In this document: piece after piece, positions 1 to 8,439 of the stretch
How positions within the stretch are numbered: position 1 is the stretch's first letter
How the letters are laid out: the number at the start of each line of letters is the position of its first letter
Assembly (NCBI RefSeq): GCF_001613125.1
Contig: NZ_BDBT01000019.1
Span: 61,378 to 125,377 of the forward strand
Length of the DNA stretch: 64,000 bases
Origin: Nocardia shimofusensis NBRC 100134
Lineage (GTDB): Bacteria; Actinomycetota; Actinomycetes; Mycobacteriales; Mycobacteriaceae
Direction: 5' to 3'
Made by a program: the position numbers and the translations under genes
The notes under the pieces: model-generated
The model's input: the letters and a program-made list of their open reading frames with translations, nothing else
Databases searched by the model: none
Told to the model about the DNA's origin: nothing

Positions 1-3000
1 TACGCAGGTTTCTGGTGCCACGCGGCACCTGCGAGGGCCAGTTGCCTGCCAGGTGCAACAACTGTTCGCGCGGCAGCATCTCGGGCAGCATGCGGGCGGC
101 CGGCGCCGGGCGGCCCGGGGTGAGCCGGGCGATGGTGGCGACGGCGTCGGCGACGGCCTGGCCCAAAGTGTTCGGGTCGGCACTGCCGTCGATACGGGGC
201 AGGCCGGTGAGCATGTGCAGGCAGTCCGGGGTCATACCGCGGCCGGGACGGCCCTGCGGGACCAAGGCGGCGAACTTGCGGCCGAGGTCGGAGTCCATCG
301 GATCACCGAGGCGCAGTTCGATTCTGGTGCCGATCTGGTCCTTGAGGGCCGGACGCGCCTCGGCCCAGCGGGCCAGTGCGATCACCACGTGCACGCCGTA
401 GGACAAGCCCTGCACCGCGAGGTTCATGATCGTCTGCTCGAGCGGGTCGAAATCCTGGCGGATCGAGCCGAAACCGTCGATGACCAGGAAGACGTCGCCG
501 AAGGGATCCTCGTGCGCGCCCGCGGCGGCGTGGCTGCTGCCCGGATCCATCGACCGCAACCGACGGAACTCGGCCATCGATTCGATGCCGAGCTGGCGGA
601 ATCTGGCCTCGCGGGTGCGCACGATGGTGGTCATCTCGGCGACGGTGCGGCGGACCTTGTCCGCGTCGAGGCGACCGGCCACGGAGCCGACATGTGGCAG
701 CCCCTCGAGGCTGGCCAGCGTGCCGCCGCCGAAGTCCAGGCAGTAGAACTGCACCTGTTCGGCGGTGTGGGTCATCGACATGGCCATGATCAGGGTCCGC
801 AGCGCGGTGGACTTGCCCGACTGCGGTCCGCCGACGACGGCCACATTGCCGCGGGCGCCCGAAAGGTCGACCACCATCGGGTCACGACGCTGGTCGTAGG
901 GGCGGTCGACGATGCCGATCGGCGCGCGCAGCGTGGCGATCGCCGAGTACTCGCCGGTGAGCACCGAACGCGGGATGAGCTGGTCGAGGCTGAGGGCCTC
1001 GTCCAGCGGCGGCAGCCAGATCTCGTGGGCGGGCCTGCCGTGGCCGCGGATACGCGAGACCAGCATGTCCAGGTTGGACAACTTCTCGCCGTCCTCGCCG
1101 TGATGCTCCTCGGGTTCGTCGGAGGAGGCGGCGGGCAGCGGCACCCGGTCGATCGCACGGAAGTCGACGTGATGCGCCGTGAACGGCCGTGCCTTGACGT
1201 CGATCTCGCCGCCGGCCACACCGGCCTGGGTGACCTCGCGCTGCGAACCCCCGCCGACGTAGGCACCGGAGACATAGGACGCCTGGAAGCGCTGGATCTC
1301 GCCGGAATCGGACTTGAGGTAACCGCCACCGGGAATGTTGGGCAGGTTGTAGGCGTCCGGCACGCCGAGCACCTGACGGGATTCGTTGGCGGAGAAGGTT
1401 TTCAGGCCGATGCGGTAGGACAGATGGCTCTCCAGGCCCTTGAGCTTGCCTTCCTCGAGGCGCTGGGAGGCCAGCAGCAGGTGCACGTGCAGCGAGCGGC
1501 CGAGGCGGCCGATCATGACGAACAGCTCCGCGAAATCCGGGTGCTGGGTGAGCAGTTCGGAGAACTCGTCGAGCACCACGAACAGCGCGGGCAGTGGATC
1601 GAGGTCGGCGCCCGCGGCGCGGGCCTTCTCGTATTCGGAGACGTTGGCGAAGTTGCCCGCCTGGCGAAGCACTTCCTGACGGCGGTTCATCTCACCGGCC
1701 AACGCATCCTTCATGCGGTCGACGAGATCGGCCTCTTCCTCGAGGTTGGTGATGACGGCCGCGACGTGCGGCACGCCCTCCAGGCCGAGGAAGGTCGCGC
1801 CACCCTTGAAGTCGACCAGGACCAGGTTCAACTGGTCCGGGGAATGGGTGGCCAGCAGGCTCAGCACCAGGGTACGCAGGAACTCCGACTTTCCGGAACC
1901 GGTGGCGCCGATGCACAGACCGTGCGGGCCCATGCCGCTCTCGGCGGCTTCCTTGATGTCGAGCTCGATGGGCATGCCCTCCGGACCGACGCCGAAGGGC
2001 ACCCGCAGCCGTTCACGGCCGTAGCGGGGCCGCCACGCGCTTTCCGGGTTGAACGTGCCGATATCCCCGAGGCTCATCAGCTGCGCCCACGACGAGATGA
2101 CCTCGGTGTCGTCGGTCTCCACGTCGCTGCTGCGCTGGGTCGCCGCGCGATAGGGCGCCAGCCGGCGCGCGGCCTGCTGGGCCTGATGCGCGCTGATGCG
2201 GTCCACGGTGGCGAAACGCTCGAGATTGCCGGTGGCGCCGCGGCCGACGCATTCGCCGTTCTCGACCACCATCTTGATGCCGCGCGACACCGCCAGGCGG
2301 GGCGCGTATCCGCACAGGTCGATGATGGTGACGCCCTCGTAGCCGGACTCGCGCAGCTGATCGTCCTCGGATTCGAGCAGGCCGCCGTCGACCACGATGA
2401 CGACTTGGACGAGGCCGGGGTTGGCGGGCTGGTTACGCGAGTACCTGACCCGGTTGCCCAGCAGCGGATGCAGGCCGGCGGTGGCCTCGCGGATGGACCC
2501 GAAGAACATGCGCTGGCTGCCGATGCCGTCCTGGGAATCCGGATGCTGGGTGTGCGGCAGCCATTTGGTCCACTCCCACTCGCGCGCGGTGTCCGGGCCG
2601 GCGACGACGGCCACGAGCACCTGGTCGGGCCCCTGGAACATGCACAGCTGCAACAACATCGCGCGCACCATGTCGCGCGCCTGGGCGCGGTCGCCGTCGA
2701 GGGCGATGGTGGCGAAGCCCTTCACGGCGATCGCGGTCGGCAGGTCGGGCACGGTGGAGTGCGCGCGCACGAACCGGCGCAGCGACACCGCCGCGATGGG
2801 CTCGAGTTCCTCGACCGGACCGGTTTCGGGGGCCACCAGCCTGGTCGCCAGCCGCTGCGGGCCGATGCCGATGCGGGCATGGCAGAAGTCCTTGTCGCCC
2901 GCGCGGCGCTCCCACATGCGACTGGTGCCCGCGAGCATCCAGATCAGGCCCGGCTCGGGGTGGCTCCACTCGACCGAGGCGCGCTGCTGACGGGCGGTCT

Positions 3001-3358
3001 CGTCGACGTCCCTGCGGACCTGATCGAGGTAGCGCAGGTAGTCCTTGCGGTCTTCGTTGGCCTCGGCGGCCTTCTGGCCCTTGCCGCCGCCCTGCCCGGC
3101 GAACATGGTCACCATCGAGACCATCATCATGACCGGGAACATCAACATCATCGGGTTCTGCGCGATGCCGGTGCCCATGGTGAACATCAGACCGACCATG
3201 CCCAGCATGGCGACGACCATGACGACCGGCATCAGCTTCATGAGCAGATTGCCCGGTGTCACCCTGGGGATCTCGGGCGGCGGCTGCAGGGTGACCTCGC
3301 CACCCGGAGTGCGCGGCATCTCCCGGCGCGCACGACGCTGGAACCGGACAGTGCTCAT
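1..3358 (-). CDS. eccC4: ESX-4 FtsK/SpoIIIE-type ATPase EccC4 (3' end beyond window)
   Basis: EccC is the membrane-anchored motor ATPase of type VII secretion and recognises substrate pairs. Translation from ATG 3358 gives a basic N-terminus, two membrane segments around residues 38-80, then FtsK-like ATPase domains. The first Walker A (GATGSGKS) is at 1886-1909, about residue 483; the second (GGPQSGKS) is near 809-832, about residue 842. About 1,119 residues are inside the window; the paralogue at 23165-27220 is 1,351 residues, so the third ATPase domain lies past the left edge. It is divergent from eccD4. Calling it ESX-4 rests on synteny: eccC4(-) eccD4(+) mycP4(+) eccB4(-) near truA-rplQ-rpoA, as in M. 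tuberculosis. The esxU/esxT substrates would be expected beyond the left edge. Confidence 0.93.
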   Translation of the reverse strand, partial: MSTVRFQRRARREMPRTPGGEVTLQPPPEIPRVTPGNLLMKLMPVVMVVAMLGMVGLMFTMGTGIAQNPMMLMFPVMMMVSMVTMFAGQGGGKGQKAAEANEDRKDYLRYLDQVRRDVDETARQQRASVEWSHPEPGLIWMLAGTSRMWERRAGDKDFCHARIGIGPQRLATRLVAPETGPVEELEPIAAVSLRRFVRAHSTVPDLPTAIAVKGFATIALDGDRAQARDMVRAMLLQLCMFQGPDQVLVAVVAGPDTAREWEWTKWLPHTQHPDSQDGIGSQRMFFGSIREATAGLHPLLGNRVRYSRNQPANPGLVQVVIVVDGGLLESEDDQLRESGYEGVTIIDLCGYAPRLAVSRGIKMVVENGECVGRGATGNLERFATVDRISAHQAQQAARRLAPYRAATQRSSDVETDDTEVISSWAQLMSLGDIGTFNPESAWRPRYGRERLRVPFGVGPEGMPIELDIKEAAESGMGPHGLCIGATGSGKSEFLRTLVLSLLATHSPDQLNLVLVDFKGGATFLGLEGVPHVAAVITNLEEEADLVDRMKDALAGEMNRRQEVLRQAGNFANVSEYEKARAAGADLDPLPALFVVLDEFSELLTQHPDFAELFVMIGRLGRSLHVHLLLASQRLEEGKLKGLESHLSYRIGLKTFSANESRQVLGVPDAYNLPNIPGGGYLKSDSGEIQRFQASYVSGAYVGGGSQREVTQAGVAGGEIDVKARPFTAHHVDFRAIDRVPLPAASSDEPEEHHGEDGEKLSNLDMLVSRIRGHGRPAHEIWLPPLDEALSLDQLIPRSVLTGEYSAIATLRAPIGIVDRPYDQRRDPMVVDLSGARGNVAVVGGPQSGKSTALRTLIMAMSMTHTAEQVQFYCLDFGGGTLASLEGLPHVGSVAGRLDADKVRRTVAEMTTIVRTREARFRQLGIESMAEFRRLRSMDPGSSHAAAGAHEDPFGDVFLVIDGFGSIRQDFDPLEQTIMNLAVQGLSYGVHVVIALARWAEARPALKDQIGTRIELRLGDPMDSDLGRKFAALVPQGRPGRGMTPDCLHMLTGLPRIDGSADPNTLGQAVADAVATIARLTPGRPAPAARMLPEMLPREQLLHLAGNWPSQVPRGTRNLR

Positions 3359-3532
3359 CGCCGAAATCCCCCTACTTCGCATGCGGCAACTCCGGGCTCA
3401 GTGTAGAGGCACCGGCCGACATGTCGTACAGTTCGTCCTGCATTCTGCTGCCCGGACGTCAGGGTTCGCAAACCCACCCGGCGACACGCGGCTCAGCGGA
3501 ATTCCGAGGTAGAGCACCAGGTTGGGGGAATC

Positions 3533-4999
3533 TTGACGCACGCGCGAATGGGCCACATCGACGAAGATGCATCACGCGGCATCGTACGCGCGCCGGACCT
3601 GGCCCGGGTGACGATCCTCGCCAAGCACACCCAGGTCGACATGGCCATCCCGGTCGATGTCCCGGTGGCGCTGGTGATTCCCAGCGTCGTGGACATGGTC
3701 GCCCAGCACAGCCGCAGCAACGACTTCGACAACGAAGGCGAACGGTTCGAGCCCGCCGAATGGGTGCTGGCCAGGATCGGGCATCCGCCCTTCTCCAATT
3801 CGCTGTCCCTGGGCGAGCACGGCGTGCGCGACGGCGAGCTGCTGATGCTCGAAAGCGCTTCGCACACCGCGCCGACTCCGCTGTTCGACGACATCATGTA
3901 CAACGTCGCGATCGCCGACGCCGACCACTTCCGTGGCTGGACGCCGCGCACCGCGCGGCTGACCGGCTCGATCCTGGCGGCGCTCACCATGCTCGTCGGC
4001 TGCCTGGGCCTGCTGGCCGCGCCGGAAGCGCTGCCGGTGTGGGTGAGCGGTTCGGTGGCGCTGGCGGTGACGATCCTGCTGGTGGTGGCGGGCATGGTGC
4101 TGAGCCGGATGTACGGCGACACCGCCACCGCTCTCGTGCTCGCGGGGTGCGCGCTGCCTGCGGCATTCACCGCCGGAATGCTCTACGTACCAGACCATTA
4201 CGGGTGGGCGCATCTGCTGCTGGCCTCCAGCCTGCTCGCCGCGACGGCCATCCTGGCCTGGCGGGTGACCGGGGTCGGGCTCGCGCTGTTCATCGGCGCC
4301 GCCACCCTCGCGGTCTACGCCATCCCGGCCTCGCTGGTCGGCCTGCTCACCGATCAGTCGGTTCGCGCGATCGGCGCGGTCGCCGCCGCGCTCGGTCTGC
4401 TCGGTCTGTCCCTCTCGCCCCGGGTGTCCATGTTGCTGGCGAAACTGCCGCTGCCGCCGGTCCCCTCCCCCGGCACCCCGATCGATCCGACCGAGGACGA
4501 TCCGGACGACCACCGCGCCCTGCCCACGCTGGACGCGCTGCGGGCCAAGTCCGAGCACGCCAGGCGGTATCTGGCCGGCCTGGTCTCCGCGACGACACTG
4601 GTGACCGTCGCCGGCGCGCTCGCCGCGACCGATCACCAGGCCGACGACCCGTACTGGCAGGGCATCGCGCTCGCGCTGGTCTGCGCGGCGGTGCTGATGT
4701 TCCGCAGCCGCACCTACGCGGGCGCCGAGCAGGCGGTCGTGCTGATCGCCGGTGGCGCCGCGATCGTGCTGATCATGCTGACCGGCATGGCGCTGACGAT
4801 GGAGCTTCCGCTCGCCGTGTTCGGCGTGGCGATGCTGATCCTGGTGTCGGCGCTGATCCTGGGCGTCATCATCCCGAACCAGTCGGCGACACCGCCGATG
4901 CGCCGCGCCGTGGAACTGCTGGAGTACGCGTTCGTGGCCGCGGTGCTGCCGCTGGTGTTCTGGGTGGCCTCGCTCTACTCCATCGTCCGCGGGCTGTGA
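3533..4999 (+). CDS. eccD4: ESX-4 membrane channel protein EccD4
   Basis: EccD forms the bulk of the inner-membrane pore of the ESX complex. The 488-residue product has a soluble ubiquitin-like N-terminal domain (about residues 20-105, ending in DGELLMLE), then about eleven hydrophobic segments from residue 145 to the C-terminus, interrupted by a charged cytosolic loop near residues 315-345. This is the usual EccD architecture and length. I use the TTG at 3533 because GGGGGA at 3524-3529 sits at ribosome-binding distance; ATG 3548 is the alternative. The stop overlaps the mycP4 GTG (GTGA), so the two are probably translationally coupled. The 174-bp gap to the divergent eccC4 should contain both promoters. 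Confidence 0.92.
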   Translation: MTHARMGHIDEDASRGIVRAPDLARVTILAKHTQVDMAIPVDVPVALVIPSVVDMVAQHSRSNDFDNEGERFEPAEWVLARIGHPPFSNSLSLGEHGVRDGELLMLESASHTAPTPLFDDIMYNVAIADADHFRGWTPRTARLTGSILAALTMLVGCLGLLAAPEALPVWVSGSVALAVTILLVVAGMVLSRMYGDTATALVLAGCALPAAFTAGMLYVPDHYGWAHLLLASSLLAATAILAWRVTGVGLALFIGAATLAVYAIPASLVGLLTDQSVRAIGAVAAALGLLGLSLSPRVSMLLAKLPLPPVPSPGTPIDPTEDDPDDHRALPTLDALRAKSEHARRYLAGLVSATTLVTVAGALAATDHQADDPYWQGIALALVCAAVLMFRSRTYAGAEQAVVLIAGGAAIVLIMLTGMALTMELPLAVFGVAMLILVSALILGVIIPNQSATPPMRRAVELLEYAFVAAVLPLVFWVASLYSIVRGL

Positions 5000-6408
5000 G
5001 CGGGCGGTGGCGCGTCGCCGCCGCTGCGGTGACGCTGGGCATGAGCGCATCTTTCGGAGTCGGCGCGAACGGCGGTGTCGCGCTCGCTGATCGGCCGCCC
5101 GCGGTGGACCCGGGCCTGAAGCCGGCCGGTGATCCGGCCGCGCCGCCGGACAAGACCGAACGCCCCTCCAACTCGCATTGCGCCGACATCGTGACCGGCG
5201 GCGAAGGCCCGACGATCCCGGACGCCCAGCGGGCACTGGACCTCGAACGCGCGTGGCAGTTCTCCAAGGGCGCGGGCCAGCGCATCGCGGTGATCGACAC
5301 CGGGGTGGCTCGTCATCCCCGCCTGCCCGACTTGGAAGCGGGCGGCGATTTCGTCGCGAATGTGGGTGACGGCACCGAGGACTGCGACGGTCACGGCACC
5401 CTGGTGGCGGGCATCATCGCCGCGTCGCAGGTCCCGGGCCAAGGGTTCGCGGGCGTCGCGCCCGAGGCGCAGATCATCACGATCCGCCAGACCAGCAAGA
5501 TGTATCAGAAGGAAGGGCGCTCGGCGGAGAAGGCGCCCGAAGATCTCCCCGACAGCTACGGCAATCTGCACACGATGGCCTCGGCGATCGTGCGGGCCGC
5601 CGACATGAACGTCTCGGTCATCAATATCTCCGAGGTCTGGTGCGGCACAGGGAGCCCGGACGCGGACAACAAGGTCGGCGCCGCGCTGCGTTACGCGGCG
5701 GTGGAGAAGAACGTCGTCGTGGTGGTCGCCGCGGGCAACAAGGACGATTCCTGCAAGGGCGAGAACCAGGTCATCGACCCGCTCGACCCGACCGCCGACC
5801 CGTGGAGCAACGTCACCTACAACATCAGCCCGGCCCGCTGGGACGACTACGTGCTGGCCGTCGGCTCGGTCGACGCCAACGGCGCGCCGTCGAGCTTCAC
5901 GATTCCCGGCCCCTGGGTAGGGGTGGCCGCTACCGGGGAGAACATGGTCTCGCTGGACCCCCGCGGCACCGGCACCGCGATCGGCACGGTCGACCAGCGT
6001 GGTCAGCAGGGGTACATCACCGGCACCAGCTTCGCGACGCCCGTCGTCGCCGGTGTCGCCGCGCTCGTCCGTGCGCGGTTCCCCGAACTGAGCGCACTCG
6101 AGGTGATCGAGCGCATCCAGGCGACGGCGCACGCGCCGGCCGAGGGCTGGAATCCCTACATCGGTTACGGCTCGGTCGATCCCGTCGCCGCGCTGACCAA
6201 CGCCGTCCCGGACGCCCTGCCACCCAAAGAGCCCGCCCCGGCCAGGAGCAGGCAGCTGGCGGTGCCCGCGCCGCCCGCGCCGCCGGACAACACCGCACGC
6301 GATGTGGCGCTCATCGGCACCGGCGTGATCGCGACCGCGTCGATCCTGGGCTATCTGGCCTCGTTCCCGATCCGCCGCCGATTCGGCGTCACCGGCGACG
6401 AGATGTGA
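4996..6408 (+). CDS. mycP4: ESX-4 mycosin protease MycP4
   Basis: Membrane-bound subtilisin-family serine protease needed for ESX complex stability. The 470-residue product begins with a signal peptide (hydrophobic to about residue 31, ending GGVALA). The catalytic triad is visible: Asp101 in VIDTGV, His133 in DGHGTLVAG and Ser345 in GTSFATP. A proline-rich spacer and one C-terminal membrane segment (about residues 436-455) follow, with a short basic cytosolic tail, which is standard mycosin layout. GTG 4996 overlaps the eccD4 stop. A weak hairpin terminator lies about 150 bp downstream. Confidence 0.93.
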   Translation: MSGRWRVAAAAVTLGMSASFGVGANGGVALADRPPAVDPGLKPAGDPAAPPDKTERPSNSHCADIVTGGEGPTIPDAQRALDLERAWQFSKGAGQRIAVIDTGVARHPRLPDLEAGGDFVANVGDGTEDCDGHGTLVAGIIAASQVPGQGFAGVAPEAQIITIRQTSKMYQKEGRSAEKAPEDLPDSYGNLHTMASAIVRAADMNVSVINISEVWCGTGSPDADNKVGAALRYAAVEKNVVVVVAAGNKDDSCKGENQVIDPLDPTADPWSNVTYNISPARWDDYVLAVGSVDANGAPSSFTIPGPWVGVAATGENMVSLDPRGTGTAIGTVDQRGQQGYITGTSFATPVVAGVAALVRARFPELSALEVIERIQATAHAPAEGWNPYIGYGSVDPVAALTNAVPDALPPKEPAPARSRQLAVPAPPAPPDNTARDVALIGTGVIATASILGYLASFPIRRRFGVTGDEM

Positions 6409-6840
6409 GCCGTTCCCGAGCCTGCCGACGCGCTGCCGCCTGCAGGCTCCGGCCGGAACCCCCACTTGCGCCGGCCGAGTTGGCCTGGCACGCACGTGCC
6501 GGCCCTCTGTTTCGGCGGTGAGTTACACGACCTCGTCGGTGCCCCGGCCGTTCTCGACCCCGCCGGTACGGGGTCTCTTTTCACGCGCACAGTGGCGGTT
6601 TCCGTATGTCGGCCCGGGCCCCGTCGGGATCGCATCGCTGTCAGCCGTCGTCGGTTGCTCGATCGAGCCGCCTCCACCACTGCCTCCAAGCGCGGCACAC
6701 CGGCCACGTCGGGTGGCAGCGTGACGCCCGATGCCCGGAGCCGATCCGCCCTCGCGAGGAGAGCTGCGTGACGACTGCCGATCAGTCGCGGCCGGCCGCT
6801 GGACGCAGCGCCCGCCTTATACCGTTGCGCGACAACGCGA
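6409..6840. other. Convergent intergenic gap, mycP4/eccB4
   Basis: This 432-bp stretch separates the ends of mycP4 (+) and eccB4 (-). The short open frames in it have no ribosome-binding site, recognisable motif or convincing codon pattern, so I call no gene. It contains one weak terminator-like hairpin (6557-6582) and a short inverted repeat (cgttg/caacg) near 6822 just past the eccB4 stop. Confidence 0.6.
6557..6582 (+). terminator. Possible terminator after mycP4
   Basis: A six-base-pair stem accccg/cggggt with a six-base loop is followed by ctctttt. The T-rich tail on the + strand fits an intrinsic terminator for the eccD4-mycP4 transcript, but the stem is short. Confidence 0.35.
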
Positions 6841-8328
6841 TCAGTTGGTCTTGCCGACGGTGTTCTCGGCGGGCGAAGCGTCCGGCGCGATGCCGTCGTG
6901 GGCGACCATCGCCTCTTCGCGCCCCAGCGTCGGGCCGTTGGCGAGCAGTCCCACGATCGGCCACGGGGCCGGCTCCGGCTTCACCCCGGACTCGGTGTCC
7001 AGTCCGAGCGCCTTCTGGGCGTCGGCGTTCTTGATGCCGTACCGCACACCCGTGTCGGCGACGTAGAACATCGAATCCTTACGGGTGCTGTCCGGTTCGA
7101 TGCCGGTGGACTGCACGAACGCGCCGGTGCCCGGCGGGATGTAGGTCGAGTCGGCATTGGGCCCGTTGCCGTCGGCCTGGGCGAGCGGGACCAGCTTGCC
7201 GCTGTCGGGGATCGGCAGCGCGAGGCCGGTGACCACCGACAATTCGGCCTGCTTTCCGCCCTCGTTGTGTTCGGCGGCGACCGGGTTCGGCGTCCACGAC
7301 AGGCAGCTGATCGGCTCGTCCTTCAACTCGACGATGCTCATCTGCTGCTGCGGGTAGGTGGCGACCGCCAGGGTGTTCACCAGGTCCACGGCGACCCGGT
7401 CGGCCTGGTCGATCGTGGAATCGGTGCCCGAGGACCGGTAGGTGTTGCGGATGATGTCCGCGGTCAGCGGGGAGACTTCCTGCAGGCCGTCGGTGAGCAC
7501 GACGTAGTTCTTGTCCGGCTCGGTCGACACCTGCACCACGTCACCGACGCGGTGGTCGCCGATCTGGTAGCTCACGCTCGCGCCGGGATCGTTGATCTTG
7601 GGCGGAATGATCGGCAGGACTTCGGGAATCGCGTTGAGCAGGCCCTCGCCGACCGGGCGCGGCGTCATTCCGGTGATGCCGAGGGCGTCGGTGACCTTGC
7701 GGTCGTTCATGTCGACGCGGGCCCGGGAGTTGTTGTAGACGAGGTAGTCCTCGTCCTGCGCGGTCACCAGCAGCGCTCGGTCCGATTCCATCGTCGAGGC
7801 CTTGTCGCCGAGCTCGAGATCACCGGCGATCACCGAGGTCGTCAGGTCGTTGCTGCCGTCGATGGCGAGCACGTCGCACACCGTCCAGGTGCGGCCCGAG
7901 CCGTCGGCGTCGTAGTGCAGCGCGGCGGGCGCGCCGGGGATACCGATCAGCTGTCCGCGCGGCTTCTTGGTCAGCTCGGATTCCTTGATGATCGCGGCTT
8001 TTCCGCTCTCGCCGGAGGCCAGCCGGGCCGAGGCGATGTTCAGCGCGGGATGCACGACATCGTCGATGACGACATAGACGCCGCCGCTCTCCTTGCCGAT
8101 GAGCAGGGTGTTGTCGCCGATCTTGTCCTGCGGCCGGAACAACGCGAGGATGCCGCATCCCGCCAGCACCACGACGCCGAGCACCAGGCCGACGGCGTAG
8201 GCGCGCGACTGGGATCGCATCGGGTCGTGCAACATTCGCACGTCGCGGCGAACCAGCGCGTGTTCCATCCTGCGCACCAGGAATCGATAGCCGCTCACCT
8301 GCCAGCGTGTGGTGGGCTTTGAAGGCAT
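6841..8328 (-). CDS. eccB4: ESX-4 membrane/periplasmic protein EccB4
   Basis: EccB is a core ESX membrane component with one transmembrane helix and a large extracytoplasmic domain. The 495-residue product has a short cytosolic N-terminus with the family signature RWQVSGYRFLVRRMEHALVR, a single membrane helix at about residues 44-64, then a long periplasmic region with family phrases such as PGAPAAL and GIKNADAQKALG. ATG 8328 is preceded by the strong ribosome-binding sequence GGGGGAGGAA. It is convergent with mycP4 and divergent from eccE4. The paralogue at 32248-33741 has the same length and N-terminal signature. Confidence 0.93.
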   Translation of the reverse strand: MPSKPTTRWQVSGYRFLVRRMEHALVRRDVRMLHDPMRSQSRAYAVGLVLGVVVLAGCGILALFRPQDKIGDNTLLIGKESGGVYVVIDDVVHPALNIASARLASGESGKAAIIKESELTKKPRGQLIGIPGAPAALHYDADGSGRTWTVCDVLAIDGSNDLTTSVIAGDLELGDKASTMESDRALLVTAQDEDYLVYNNSRARVDMNDRKVTDALGITGMTPRPVGEGLLNAIPEVLPIIPPKINDPGASVSYQIGDHRVGDVVQVSTEPDKNYVVLTDGLQEVSPLTADIIRNTYRSSGTDSTIDQADRVAVDLVNTLAVATYPQQQMSIVELKDEPISCLSWTPNPVAAEHNEGGKQAELSVVTGLALPIPDSGKLVPLAQADGNGPNADSTYIPPGTGAFVQSTGIEPDSTRKDSMFYVADTGVRYGIKNADAQKALGLDTESGVKPEPAPWPIVGLLANGPTLGREEAMVAHDGIAPDASPAENTVGKTN

Positions 8329-8369
8329 GGTTCCTCCCCCGAACAGTGCTCACGTCCGCGCAACACAGT

Positions 8370-8387
8370 ACAGTTCCTGGGGACTGT
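8370..8387. promoter_or_regulatory. Inverted repeat between eccB4 and eccE4
   Basis: ACAGT and ACTGT flank eight bases inside the divergent eccB4/eccE4 spacer, with outer CAACA/TGTTG arms nearby. The 9-mer GTACAGTTC here also occurs in the eccC4/eccD4 spacer near 3426. It could be an operator or part of divergent promoters. The evidence is only the repeat and its position. Confidence 0.25.
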
Positions 8388-8439
8388 TGTTGAGTTCGGC
8401 CGGGCGGATTCGGCCGACGCCGGTTACTTGGGGGACGTG

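Noticed and set aside
53..3406. A 1,117-codon + strand frame opposite eccC4
   Set aside because: The minus strand encodes EccC4 with two Walker A motifs; the + strand product resembles nothing.
6466..6771. A 101-codon frame between mycP4 and eccB4
   Set aside because: No ribosome-binding site, biased residue composition, and no motif.
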